Below are positions 5,697 through 12,221 of a stretch of 12,221 nt of DNA, in pieces; within the stretch, counting starts at the first letter, position 1, and the number at the start of each line of letters is the position of its first letter. The notes below the pieces were generated by a model. The model ran no database searches and had not been told where the DNA came from. It worked only from the letters and a program-made list of their open reading frames with translations. The translations under genes and the position numbers were made by a program. The DNA is from FEN-1297 sp046704255 (GTDB lineage Bacteria > Bacteroidota > Ignavibacteria > Ignavibacteriales > Ignavibacteriaceae), in assembly GCA_046704255.1 (NCBI GenBank), contig JBJKSH010000226.1, positions 1-12,221 of the forward strand, written 5' to 3'.

Positions 5697-6734
5697 ATGA
5701 GCAGCAAACCTAGAAGCAATGTATTTAACGTTGAAGATTTTTTTCCTAAGAAATTATTTTATCAAATTACGGAAGTTAGAGTAAACAGCCCGCGGTTTGT
5801 ATTTGAACATGCGTTAAAAAGAAAACGAAGGAAAAATTTTACAAATGACGGTAAACTTGTTATTCTTGCTGCAGATCATCCGGGCAGAAGAGTTACAGCT
5901 ATGCGCGATGATCCAATTGGAATGGGAGACAGGTTCGAATACTTAGGTCGTGTTCTGCGTGTTATTATTGACGAAATGATAGACGGAGTAATGACAACTA
6001 CCGATATGGTTGATGATATTTTTATTGTTGATTACCTGTATAAGCAAAAAACAGGGAAAAGTTTTCTTGATGATAAGGTAATAATCGGCTGCATGAACAG
6101 AGGCGGGCATGCAGGTTCGCTTTTTGAGATGGAAGATACTTTTACATCCTTTACGCCGCAGAGCATAAAAAAAATGAATTTGGATGGCGGCAAGATGATG
6201 TACCGTTTAGACTTGACGGATCATGGTTCGTTAATAACTATTCGTGAATGTGCAAATGCAATAACAGAGTTAAGCCGGTTAGGCTTATACACTTTTATAG
6301 AACCTGTTACAGTTGAAGGAAGAGATAAAAAGTATGCCTTTAAAACCGATATTGAAACATTAGTAAAAGATGCCGGTGCCGCTGCGGCATTAGGAGAAAC
6401 ATCTCTTTATACGTGGCTTAAGCTTTCTTACAACGAAAATTTTGAAAGAGCAGCAAGAGCAACGACACTTCCCATTCTTATGTTAGGCGGTGCCGCTAAG
6501 GAAACTCCTTTAGAAACAATAATATCGTTTGAGAAAGCGATGAAAGCTGCCCCTAATGTAAGAGGCGCAATGGTAGGCAGAAATGTAACGTTCGTAAAAG
6601 ACGAAGATCCTAAAGTTGTAGCCCTGGAAATCGCTAAGATAATTCACGAAAATATTTCGTCCGATCATGCGATAGAACTCTGTTCTAAAAAGAGGGGAGA
6701 AGAAATTGATTTCTTTTCGAAAATTAACTGGTAA
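5697..6734 (+). CDS. Cgl0159-type class I aldolase-like TIM-barrel protein
   Basis: A 345-residue cytoplasmic (beta/alpha)8 protein resembling the Cgl0159 family, relatives of DeoC/LacD class I aldolases. After an N-terminal extension of about 50 residues, strand 1 carries LAADHPGRR (57-65). Strand motifs continue with GCMNRGG (131-137), FIEPV (200-204), TWLKLSY (239-245), LMLGG (261-265) and GAMVGRNV (290-297). K242 is the likely Schiff-base lysine, and the last two glycine-rich turns look like a phosphate-binding site. No metal-binding histidine set of class II aldolases is evident. The family has been linked to inositol and other unusual sugar phosphates, so the exact substrate is open. 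Directly behind the kinase, with a three-base gap and no Shine-Dalgarno site, it most likely cleaves the kinase product into dihydroxyacetone phosphate plus a C3 aldehyde. That reaction is inferred from context. Confidence 0.78.
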   Translation: MSSKPRSNVFNVEDFFPKKLFYQITEVRVNSPRFVFEHALKRKRRKNFTNDGKLVILAADHPGRRVTAMRDDPIGMGDRFEYLGRVLRVIIDEMIDGVMTTTDMVDDIFIVDYLYKQKTGKSFLDDKVIIGCMNRGGHAGSLFEMEDTFTSFTPQSIKKMNLDGGKMMYRLDLTDHGSLITIRECANAITELSRLGLYTFIEPVTVEGRDKKYAFKTDIETLVKDAGAAAALGETSLYTWLKLSYNENFERAARATTLPILMLGGAAKETPLETIISFEKAMKAAPNVRGAMVGRNVTFVKDEDPKVVALEIAKIIHENISSDHAIELCSKKRGEEIDFFSKINW

Positions 6735-6752
6735 GTATTATTATATAGATAC

Positions 6753-6760
6753 AAGGAGGT
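6753..6760 (+). promoter_or_regulatory. strong Shine-Dalgarno site AAGGAGGT
   Basis: A full anti-16S complement, separated by only three bases from the receptor ATG at 6764. The other starts in the unit are weak or lack such a site, so this one likely boosts receptor synthesis within the shared transcript and fixes the start. Confidence 0.8.
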
Positions 6761-6763
6761 CAG

Positions 6764-9721
6764 ATGGCATTTAAGAAATCTGCAACTCTGTTTTTCATCC
6801 TAATTGTTTTTACCGCACCCGGATTTATTTGGGGTGCAGCAGGCGGAAAAATAAGCGGGAAAGTAATTGATGCATCTACCAAACAACCGTTGTTCGGTGC
6901 AAATGTTTTCCTGGAAGGAACAAGCATGGGAGCCGCCACCAATATGAACGGAAGATATACAATCTCCGGCATTCCGCCCGGTTCATATAATTTAAGAGTA
7001 AGTTATATAGGATATAAAAGTAAGGCGAGAAAAATACAGGTTAAAAGCAATGTAACTACGGAAGAAAACTTCAGCTTGTTGGCAGTAGCCGTTAAAGGTA
7101 AAGCAGTTGTTGTTACTGCACAGGCAAGCGGTCAGAACCAGGCAATTAATCAGCAGTTATCGTCATCTAATATTGTTAATGTTGTATCGGCTGCTAAAAT
7201 TCAGGAATTGCCGGATGAAAATGCTGCCGAATCCGTAGGCAGGCTGCCGGGTGTTTTTCTGGTAAGATCTTACGGCGAAGGATCGGAAGTTGCTATTAGA
7301 GGACTTGAGCCCAAATATAACCGAGTTATGATTGATGGTGTTGAACTTCCTGCTTCTGCTTCCGGTAACCGCTCGGTAGATCTTAGCATGATTTCATCTA
7401 GTATGCTTAGCGGAATTGAACTTTATAAAACGGTAACACCCGATATGGATGCGGCGGTACTCGGCGGAAGTGTTAACTTTCAGATTAGAGAAGCCGAGAA
7501 AACGTCTGGAAATTTACCGGAACTTCATCTATCACTTCAAGGAGGGTATAATAATCTTCAAAATACTTATAACGATTACAAATTCACCGCAACAATTGGA
7601 AAAAGATTTTTAAAGAATCGTTTAGGTATACTTGCTCAGGGTATTATTCAAAGGCAAAATCTTACTGCCAATATTTTCGGAGGTGGTTATTTCTTAACTA
7701 ATTCAACAAACTATTATAATCCGGGTTCTTTAGACATGGGCAGCTTAAACCTTAGCTATAAGCCAACCATTAAGCATAGGTATGACGGAACGTTGGTTCT
7801 TGATTATAAATGGTCGGGAGGAAAAGTAGACTTAATGAATTTTTTAAGCAGAGGTACACAAACAACAGAAACATACAGCCAAAATTATAATATCAGCGGC
7901 TCTAACATAACCTTCGGAACTTCATATTTTACACCTGTTACAAATGTAATTACAAATATTTTGGATTTTAAGCAGCAACTTTTCTCGTTAGATCTAGATG
8001 CAAAAATATCGCATGCATACACAGAAAATATAAATCCCGGTTATTGGAGTGCCGGATTTACGCAAGCAGGAGCCGGTTTGGGAGCAATTTCAAAGAATCA
8101 AAGTCCGGAAGCGATTGCTAAGCAGGCTTTTTCAAAAATTAATTTAAACAATACATTCTTTGACGGTATAAGCACCAATAAAAGTTTTACAAGGCAAAGA
8201 AATATTGTAGGTTCATTAGATATATCAAGGCGGTTTAATTTTTCTGATTTCATAACTGCAAATCTTAAATTCGGCGGTAAGTATAGATATACAATTCGCT
8301 CATATAACTATTCTTCGGGTGGAGGTACCTTGCTGCCTCCGGGTAACAACGATGCCAGGGCAGCAGTTATTGCCCAGAACTCATGGATGACCGGATCTCC
8401 TTATAACATGAATGCAAATGGAAATACTCAATTTCCAATTATAATGTTTTTTGATCAAAATGCAGGTTTTGGAAATTTTCTAAGCGGCAATTATGAAATG
8501 GCGGGGCATCTAACAAATATCGGCCTATTAGCTAACGTTATTGACATTGTTAAAAATTATCAAAGGAATAAGCGATCTGCGGTAGCCAATCCTTATTCGC
8601 CTGATGAATATGCAAATATAGCTAGTAATTATTCCGGCAACGAATATGAAAATGCTGCTTACATAATGGCTACAATTAATTTTGGCCCTCAAATAACATT
8701 AATACCCGGAGTAAGATATCAGGCACTAAAAACTTCTTATACAGCCGCACATATACCGTTAGCTTATGAAAACAATACATATCCCGATCCTTTTCCTCAT
8801 ACAGATTCAACAACAACCGAAAATCACGGATATTGGCTTCCCGATATAAGTTTGCGTTATAAACCTTTTACCTGGATGGATGTTCGTTTATCTTATACGA
8901 ACACTTTAGCATATCCGGATTTTAGTTACATCGTACCTAAATTACATATTTTTACAAATTCAGTTGATTGGAATAATTATCTTTTAAAACCTGCAAGATC
9001 TCAAAATTATGATGCTGCCGTATCGGTATATGATAACAACATTGGGTTGTTAACAATTGATCCGTTTTTAAAAAGAATAGATGATTTAATATTTCCTTCC
9101 GGCGGTGTATATATTACCAATCCGTCCGTATACCCGGGCTTGCCAAGCTATACAAGGGCTTATTTGCTAAGCACCCAAATAAATGATCCTTACCGTGTAG
9201 ATCTTTGGGGAGTGGAACTGGATTGGCAGACACATTTCTGGTATCTGCCGGATATTTTATCCGGGCTGGTTTTGAATGTTAATTTTACTCATATTTTTTC
9301 TCAGGCTAAATATCCTTTCGTTTTAACAAAAACAAATAAAAAAGTTTTTCCTCCTCCTCCGCCTAAATATATTGATACTACTTTCACCTCCAGGTTGATT
9401 AATCAGCCGGACAATATCCTTAACCTTTCTGTCGGTTATGATTATAAAGCCTTCTCAGCCCGTGTTTCTCTTATATATCAAGATAATGTTTTCCAGGGAA
9501 ATAATTTTTATCCGCAGCTTAGGCAGGATAAAGCCACATACACCAGGTGGGATTTTTCCGCCAAGCAGGATTTGCCGTGGTATAACTTAGAAGTTTATCT
9601 GGATATAAATAATATTAATGGAGAACCTGATATGAATGTAATAGAAGGAAACGGTTTTCCCGCAAGTGAACAGTCTTATGGTCTAACCGGCGATATAGGG
9701 ATTAGGTGGCGGCTCGAATAA
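6764..9721 (+). CDS. TonB-dependent outer-membrane receptor with carboxypeptidase-regulatory-like domain
   Basis: A 985-residue outer-membrane importer that takes up a ligand using TonB-ExbBD energy. Residues 1 to about 24 form a signal peptide (MAFKKS, hydrophobic core, cleavage near WG-AAGG). Residues about 28-110 form a carboxypeptidase-regulatory-like beta-sandwich (GKISGKVIDASTKQPLFGANV, then PPGSYNLRVSYIGY). Residues about 130-243 form the plug, with LPDENAAESVGRLPGV, VAIRGLEPKYNRVMIDG and the LYKTVTPDMDAAVLGGSVNF segment. That pattern resembles the TIGR01782-like receptors of Xanthomonas and Caulobacter rather than SusC. The rest is a beta-barrel rich in alternating aromatic strands. 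A run of five prolines at residues 863-867 lies in a probable surface loop. No SusD-like lipoprotein gene is adjacent; a T9SS-secreted protein follows instead, 56 bp downstream. The gap from the aldolase is 29 bp, so import and catabolism appear co-transcribed. The ligand is probably an oligosaccharide or glycoside, by context. Confidence 0.92.
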   Translation: MAFKKSATLFFILIVFTAPGFIWGAAGGKISGKVIDASTKQPLFGANVFLEGTSMGAATNMNGRYTISGIPPGSYNLRVSYIGYKSKARKIQVKSNVTTEENFSLLAVAVKGKAVVVTAQASGQNQAINQQLSSSNIVNVVSAAKIQELPDENAAESVGRLPGVFLVRSYGEGSEVAIRGLEPKYNRVMIDGVELPASASGNRSVDLSMISSSMLSGIELYKTVTPDMDAAVLGGSVNFQIREAEKTSGNLPELHLSLQGGYNNLQNTYNDYKFTATIGKRFLKNRLGILAQGIIQRQNLTANIFGGGYFLTNSTNYYNPGSLDMGSLNLSYKPTIKHRYDGTLVLDYKWSGGKVDLMNFLSRGTQTTETYSQNYNISGSNITFGTSYFTPVTNVITNILDFKQQLFSLDLDAKISHAYTENINPGYWSAGFTQAGAGLGAISKNQSPEAIAKQAFSKINLNNTFFDGISTNKSFTRQRNIVGSLDISRRFNFSDFITANLKFGGKYRYTIRSYNYSSGGGTLLPPGNNDARAAVIAQNSWMTGSPYNMNANGNTQFPIIMFFDQNAGFGNFLSGNYEMAGHLTNIGLLANVIDIVKNYQRNKRSAVANPYSPDEYANIASNYSGNEYENAAYIMATINFGPQITLIPGVRYQALKTSYTAAHIPLAYENNTYPDPFPHTDSTTTENHGYWLPDISLRYKPFTWMDVRLSYTNTLAYPDFSYIVPKLHIFTNSVDWNNYLLKPARSQNYDAAVSVYDNNIGLLTIDPFLKRIDDLIFPSGGVYITNPSVYPGLPSYTRAYLLSTQINDPYRVDLWGVELDWQTHFWYLPDILSGLVLNVNFTHIFSQAKYPFVLTKTNKKVFPPPPPKYIDTTFTSRLINQPDNILNLSVGYDYKAFSARVSLIYQDNVFQGNNFYPQLRQDKATYTRWDFSAKQDLPWYNLEVYLDINNINGEPDMNVIEGNGFPASEQSYGLTGDIGIRWRLE

Positions 9722-9777
9722 TTTAACATCCTCTTGAAATAATTAATTATCTCACAACTAAAAAAAAGGAAGCAGCT

Positions 9778-11487
9778 ATGAAAAAAACATCGTTTACTAC
9801 GATTTTCTTAATCGTAATCGTTACTTTATTCATGATGTCATTTCAATCATTTGCTCAAACTCAGGATACAATCCGTGTATATGCAGATTATAGCAGCGGC
9901 CCAACAATAGAGCAATTTATTATGGGCGATACTACATCAACCGGCCAGCGTAAACATCCAGATGCCGTATATTTATTGCAGCAAACCGGTGCAATTGATA
10001 CACCTTATTATTACACAGATCCTATACAATTAAGTTCTAATCTTACAATTGTCGGGAAAACCAATCCGGTTACCGGAATGCCTCCGGTTATTCAACCGGG
10101 AATAAGGCAGAATAACAGTTCGCCGAATACTTTTATCAGCGCAAACACTCCTTGTACAATTACTTTAAAGTATTTGTATATTCTAGGTTTGCGGTATGAT
10201 ACCATTCAAGCTACAAGTAACCTTATCCAAGCAAACGGCGACAGTACCAATATAATTGTAGACCACTGTGTAATTGATAACGCAAATGGTACTCTGGCAA
10301 ATTTTCATGGTAATTGGAACAAATTATTTTTAACCAATACAGATTACAGGGATATTTCAAATCAGTTCTGGCAGTCCGGTAACGCTATGTGGGATTTATT
10401 TGGCGTACCCATGGATACCGTGATAATTGAGAACAATACTTTTTTCTGTATGGGGCGAGCAGTCTATGGTGGACCTGGATATTATAAATATTTAAGATAC
10501 GAGCATAATACTAATTTTTTGGGTACCGGAGGACTTTTGCTTTCAACCCATATGACCAACGCTGTAATTAGTAATAATATTTTTTATGGAGTTATTGCAC
10601 ATGGTGCCGATACCGCCTACATTGCAAGAAAAAATGCAAATGATGCAGCCCAGGGTTTTGGGGTTGTAATGATGGATTCTTTGGGACAAGTAGGTGTAAC
10701 TTACGGAATATCCGAAGCTCAAAGGAATGTAAAAGTTGAAAACAATGCTTATGTTTGGCCTCAAGCTCTATATACCTACTGGAATTCTGTTAATCAAAAT
10801 GCACCTAATACTGTTGTACCTCCTGTTTGGATGAACCCGCAAACCGTAAAAATGTTTAATGATAAAACAGACTGGCCGGGATTCACAAGTGCGAATAATG
10901 ATAGCGTAGATCCCGGGTTTGATCCTGCTACAGCAGGGCCGGCGGTTGACAGCCTTGTTAAATTTGTTAACTTAATAGGTTATCCACCCGGAAATGCAGG
11001 TAACTTTAGATGGTGGGCTTTACAGACTAATCCATATCCGGGTTACATTTTTGCCGGAGTTCCCAAAACCTGGAAAGGATGGAACGATGGTTACCCGGTA
11101 CCGGAAAATCTTAAATATTCCAACACCGCACTTTATCATGCAGGAACCGACGGACTTCCATTGGGTGATTTAAATTGGTTCCCAAATATTTCGGGTGTCA
11201 AACAAATTTCAAATACTACACCAACCAAATTCCAATTAGCACAAAACTATCCAAACCCGTTCAATCCTACCACAATAATAAAATATGAACTTCCTAAGAG
11301 TGGACTTGTTTCTTTAAGCATATACAATATTCTTGGGCAGAAAGTAGCGACTTTGTTCAACGGTTTCCAAAAATCAGGTGTTTATAAAGTTAATTTTGAT
11401 GCTTCCAAATTGGCAAGCGGAGTTTATTTATATCGACTTGAAGCGAATGGCTTAACGTTAACTAAAAAGATGGTTCTTTTGAAATAA
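9778..11487 (+). CDS. T9SS-secreted right-handed beta-helix protein of unknown function
   Basis: A 569-residue secreted protein. Residues 1-26 form a signal peptide (MKKTSF, hydrophobic core, cleavage at SFA-Q27). Residues about 100-335 look like a right-handed parallel beta-helix, with repeating short strands and asparagine-rich turns such as NLIQANGDSTNIIVDHCVID, VIIENNTFF and AVISNNIFYG. A W/P/G-rich region follows (about 335-480). Residues about 484-569 are a type A T9SS sorting domain, with NYPNPFNPTT at 490-499, the NILGQKVATL strand, and the ASGVYLYRL and KKMVLLK ends. It should cross the outer membrane and be attached or released. No lyase or hydrolase catalytic set is recognisable, so polysaccharide lyase, binding protein or receptor partner are all possible. 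AAGGAAG (9766-9772) is a suitable Shine-Dalgarno site for ATG 9778. It is the last gene before the terminator. Confidence 0.85.
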   Translation: MKKTSFTTIFLIVIVTLFMMSFQSFAQTQDTIRVYADYSSGPTIEQFIMGDTTSTGQRKHPDAVYLLQQTGAIDTPYYYTDPIQLSSNLTIVGKTNPVTGMPPVIQPGIRQNNSSPNTFISANTPCTITLKYLYILGLRYDTIQATSNLIQANGDSTNIIVDHCVIDNANGTLANFHGNWNKLFLTNTDYRDISNQFWQSGNAMWDLFGVPMDTVIIENNTFFCMGRAVYGGPGYYKYLRYEHNTNFLGTGGLLLSTHMTNAVISNNIFYGVIAHGADTAYIARKNANDAAQGFGVVMMDSLGQVGVTYGISEAQRNVKVENNAYVWPQALYTYWNSVNQNAPNTVVPPVWMNPQTVKMFNDKTDWPGFTSANNDSVDPGFDPATAGPAVDSLVKFVNLIGYPPGNAGNFRWWALQTNPYPGYIFAGVPKTWKGWNDGYPVPENLKYSNTALYHAGTDGLPLGDLNWFPNISGVKQISNTTPTKFQLAQNYPNPFNPTTIIKYELPKSGLVSLSIYNILGQKVATLFNGFQKSGVYKVNFDASKLASGVYLYRLEANGLTLTKKMVLLK

Positions 11488-11502
11488 CCTTTGTCCATTC
11501 CT

Positions 11503-11567
11503 AAACCCCTTTCCGACCAATCTTGGTTAAGGCGCAAAGTCTTAGCGGTAGGGAAGGGGCTTTTTTT
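11503..11567 (+). terminator. rho-independent terminator with a branched loop
   Basis: CCCCTTTCC (11506-11514) pairs with GGGAAGGGG (11551-11559) over nine pairs, one of them G-U. Flanking AAA and TTT extend the stem past a single bulged C, and seven T residues follow (11561-11567). The 36-base loop can fold smaller hairpins (ACCA/TGGT and TAAG/CTTA), so the structure is branched. It closes the long unit 16 bases after the last stop codon. Confidence 0.88.
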
Positions 11568-11630
11568 CTGATGAAGAATTATTAATTGCTTTAATTAAAA
11601 ATATTATCAAACGAGTCTTCATTTTGTTTT

Positions 11631-11637
11631 GGAAAGG
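11631..11637 (+). promoter_or_regulatory. Shine-Dalgarno site GGAAAGG for a TTG start
   Basis: GGAAAGG ends nine bases before TTG 11647. An in-frame TAA at 11638-11640 lies between them, so no earlier start is possible. The site therefore decides in favour of TTG. Confidence 0.65.
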
Positions 11638-11646
11638 TAAAATTTT

Positions 11647-12221
11647 TTGAAGTTTATAATTGTTATTGCATTCACTTCATTCATTTATACTATTTGTTCA
11701 TATGCGCAATCTACTGTTAAGATAATTGTAAATACTAAAAATACAGTTGCGGTAATACCTAAAGATTTTAGCGGATTGAGTATAGAAACCGGAAGTTTAC
11801 GAAGCGGCAACGGCGGAGTTTACGGAAATTGGTTTGACGATTCTACGCATTTTCCTCAGGTTTTGCATGCTCAAATGCTTACATTATTTAAAAACCTTGG
11901 TCTTCGCAATATTCGAGTCGGAGGAGGTTCGGTAGATCAAAATAATATAATTCCTACTAATTCCGATATTGATGCATTTTTTAGATTTGCAAAGTCCGCA
12001 CATATAAATGTAATGTATTCTTTAAGATTATTAAACGGTAATATTACCCAGGATACGAATATTGCAAAATATGTTTGGAACAACTATCATCAATATATAC
12101 AAACTCTTGAAATAGGCAACGAACCTGACTGGCCGTCTTACCGGGATACTGCTAAACTTATAACAGGTTATCCGTCTTACTTAGTGCAGTGGAAAAAGTT
12201 TGCCGCTGCAGTAGCTACTGC
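11647..12221 (+). CDS. secreted clan GH-A glycoside hydrolase, GH79-like, N-terminal part (runs off window)
   Basis: An open frame of 191 whole codons continues past the window end. It begins with TTG: an in-frame TAA lies two codons upstream, and the first in-frame ATG is residue 77, inside the conserved core. Residues 1-20 make a clean signal peptide (KFIIVIAFTSFIYTICSYA, cleavage before Q21). The mature part resembles the catalytic barrel of GH79 beta-glucuronidase/heparanase-type enzymes, with DFSGLSIETGSL (40-51), NLGLRNIRVGGGSVD (83-97) and EIGNEPDW (155-162). E159 in the NEP motif is the expected acid/base catalyst; the nucleophile lies beyond the window. GH39, GH51 or GH30 relatives are alternatives. 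It would act in the periplasm or outside the cell on glycan chains. It starts a new unit 79 bases after the terminator, and no convincing promoter is seen between them. Confidence 0.75.
   Translation, partial: MKFIIVIAFTSFIYTICSYAQSTVKIIVNTKNTVAVIPKDFSGLSIETGSLRSGNGGVYGNWFDDSTHFPQVLHAQMLTLFKNLGLRNIRVGGGSVDQNNIIPTNSDIDAFFRFAKSAHINVMYSLRLLNGNITQDTNIAKYVWNNYHQYIQTLEIGNEPDWPSYRDTAKLITGYPSYLVQWKKFAAAVAT

Noticed and set aside
9350..9364. Five-proline run in the receptor as a sign of frameshift or low-complexity error
   Set aside because: The frame continues cleanly on both sides and the run lies in a likely surface loop. It probably just needs EF-P during translation.
6764..9721. Naming the receptor SusC
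   Set aside because: The plug motif pattern differs from SusC, and there is no SusD partner next to it.
1..12221. CRISPR arrays, tRNA/rRNA genes, insertion sequences or phage genes
   Set aside because: No regular spaced repeats, no cloverleaf or rRNA-like sequence, and no transposase or phage proteins were seen on either strand.

Overview
The window is AT-rich, and every supported gene lies on the + strand. The organism is probably a member of the Bacteroidota/Ignavibacteriota/Calditrichota group, most likely an Ignavibacteria-like heterotroph that degrades polysaccharides. Three things point there. One secreted protein ends in a type IX secretion (T9SS) sorting domain with the NYPNPFNPTT motif. 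There is a large TonB-dependent receptor with an N-terminal carboxypeptidase-regulatory-like domain. Glycoside hydrolases flank the locus. Several promoters look like ordinary TTGACA-N17-TAnnTT sites, and several starts carry good Shine-Dalgarno sequences, which suits Ignavibacteriota better than Bacteroides. This placement is inference.

Layout. Positions 1-224 are the C-terminal end of a GH3 glycosidase. A control region of about 450 bp (225-677) precedes a D-2-hydroxyacid dehydrogenase (678-1637) and a GntR/FCD regulator (1737-2441). A second control region of about 460 bp (2442-2901) precedes what looks like one long transcription unit: a fucose/arabinose-type sugar isomerase (2902-4311), a PfkA-superfamily kinase (4470-5693), a Cgl0159-type TIM-barrel aldolase (5697-6734), a TonB-dependent receptor (6764-9721) and a T9SS-secreted beta-helix protein (9778-11487). 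A strong branched terminator closes the unit at 11503-11567. A new gene then opens with a TTG codon at 11647 and runs off the end; it encodes a secreted clan GH-A glycosidase, probably GH79-like.

How the genes may work together. Outer-membrane capture and import (receptor plus beta-helix protein) is followed by isomerisation of a free aldose, phosphorylation of the ketose by a PFK-like kinase, and class I aldol cleavage. The dehydrogenase would handle a C3 product. The isomerase and dehydrogenase leaders share a near-identical -10/operator block centred on GTRTAC, and the GntR gene lies between them, so it is the natural candidate regulator. A perfect GCAAACGTTTGC palindrome suggests a second, LacI-family input from outside the window. 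The substrate cannot be read from sequence. One testable idea is a sulfosugar (sulfo-EMP2-like) route, because a PFK-type kinase can act directly on an isomerised sugar only if C6 already carries an anionic group; other hexoses remain possible.
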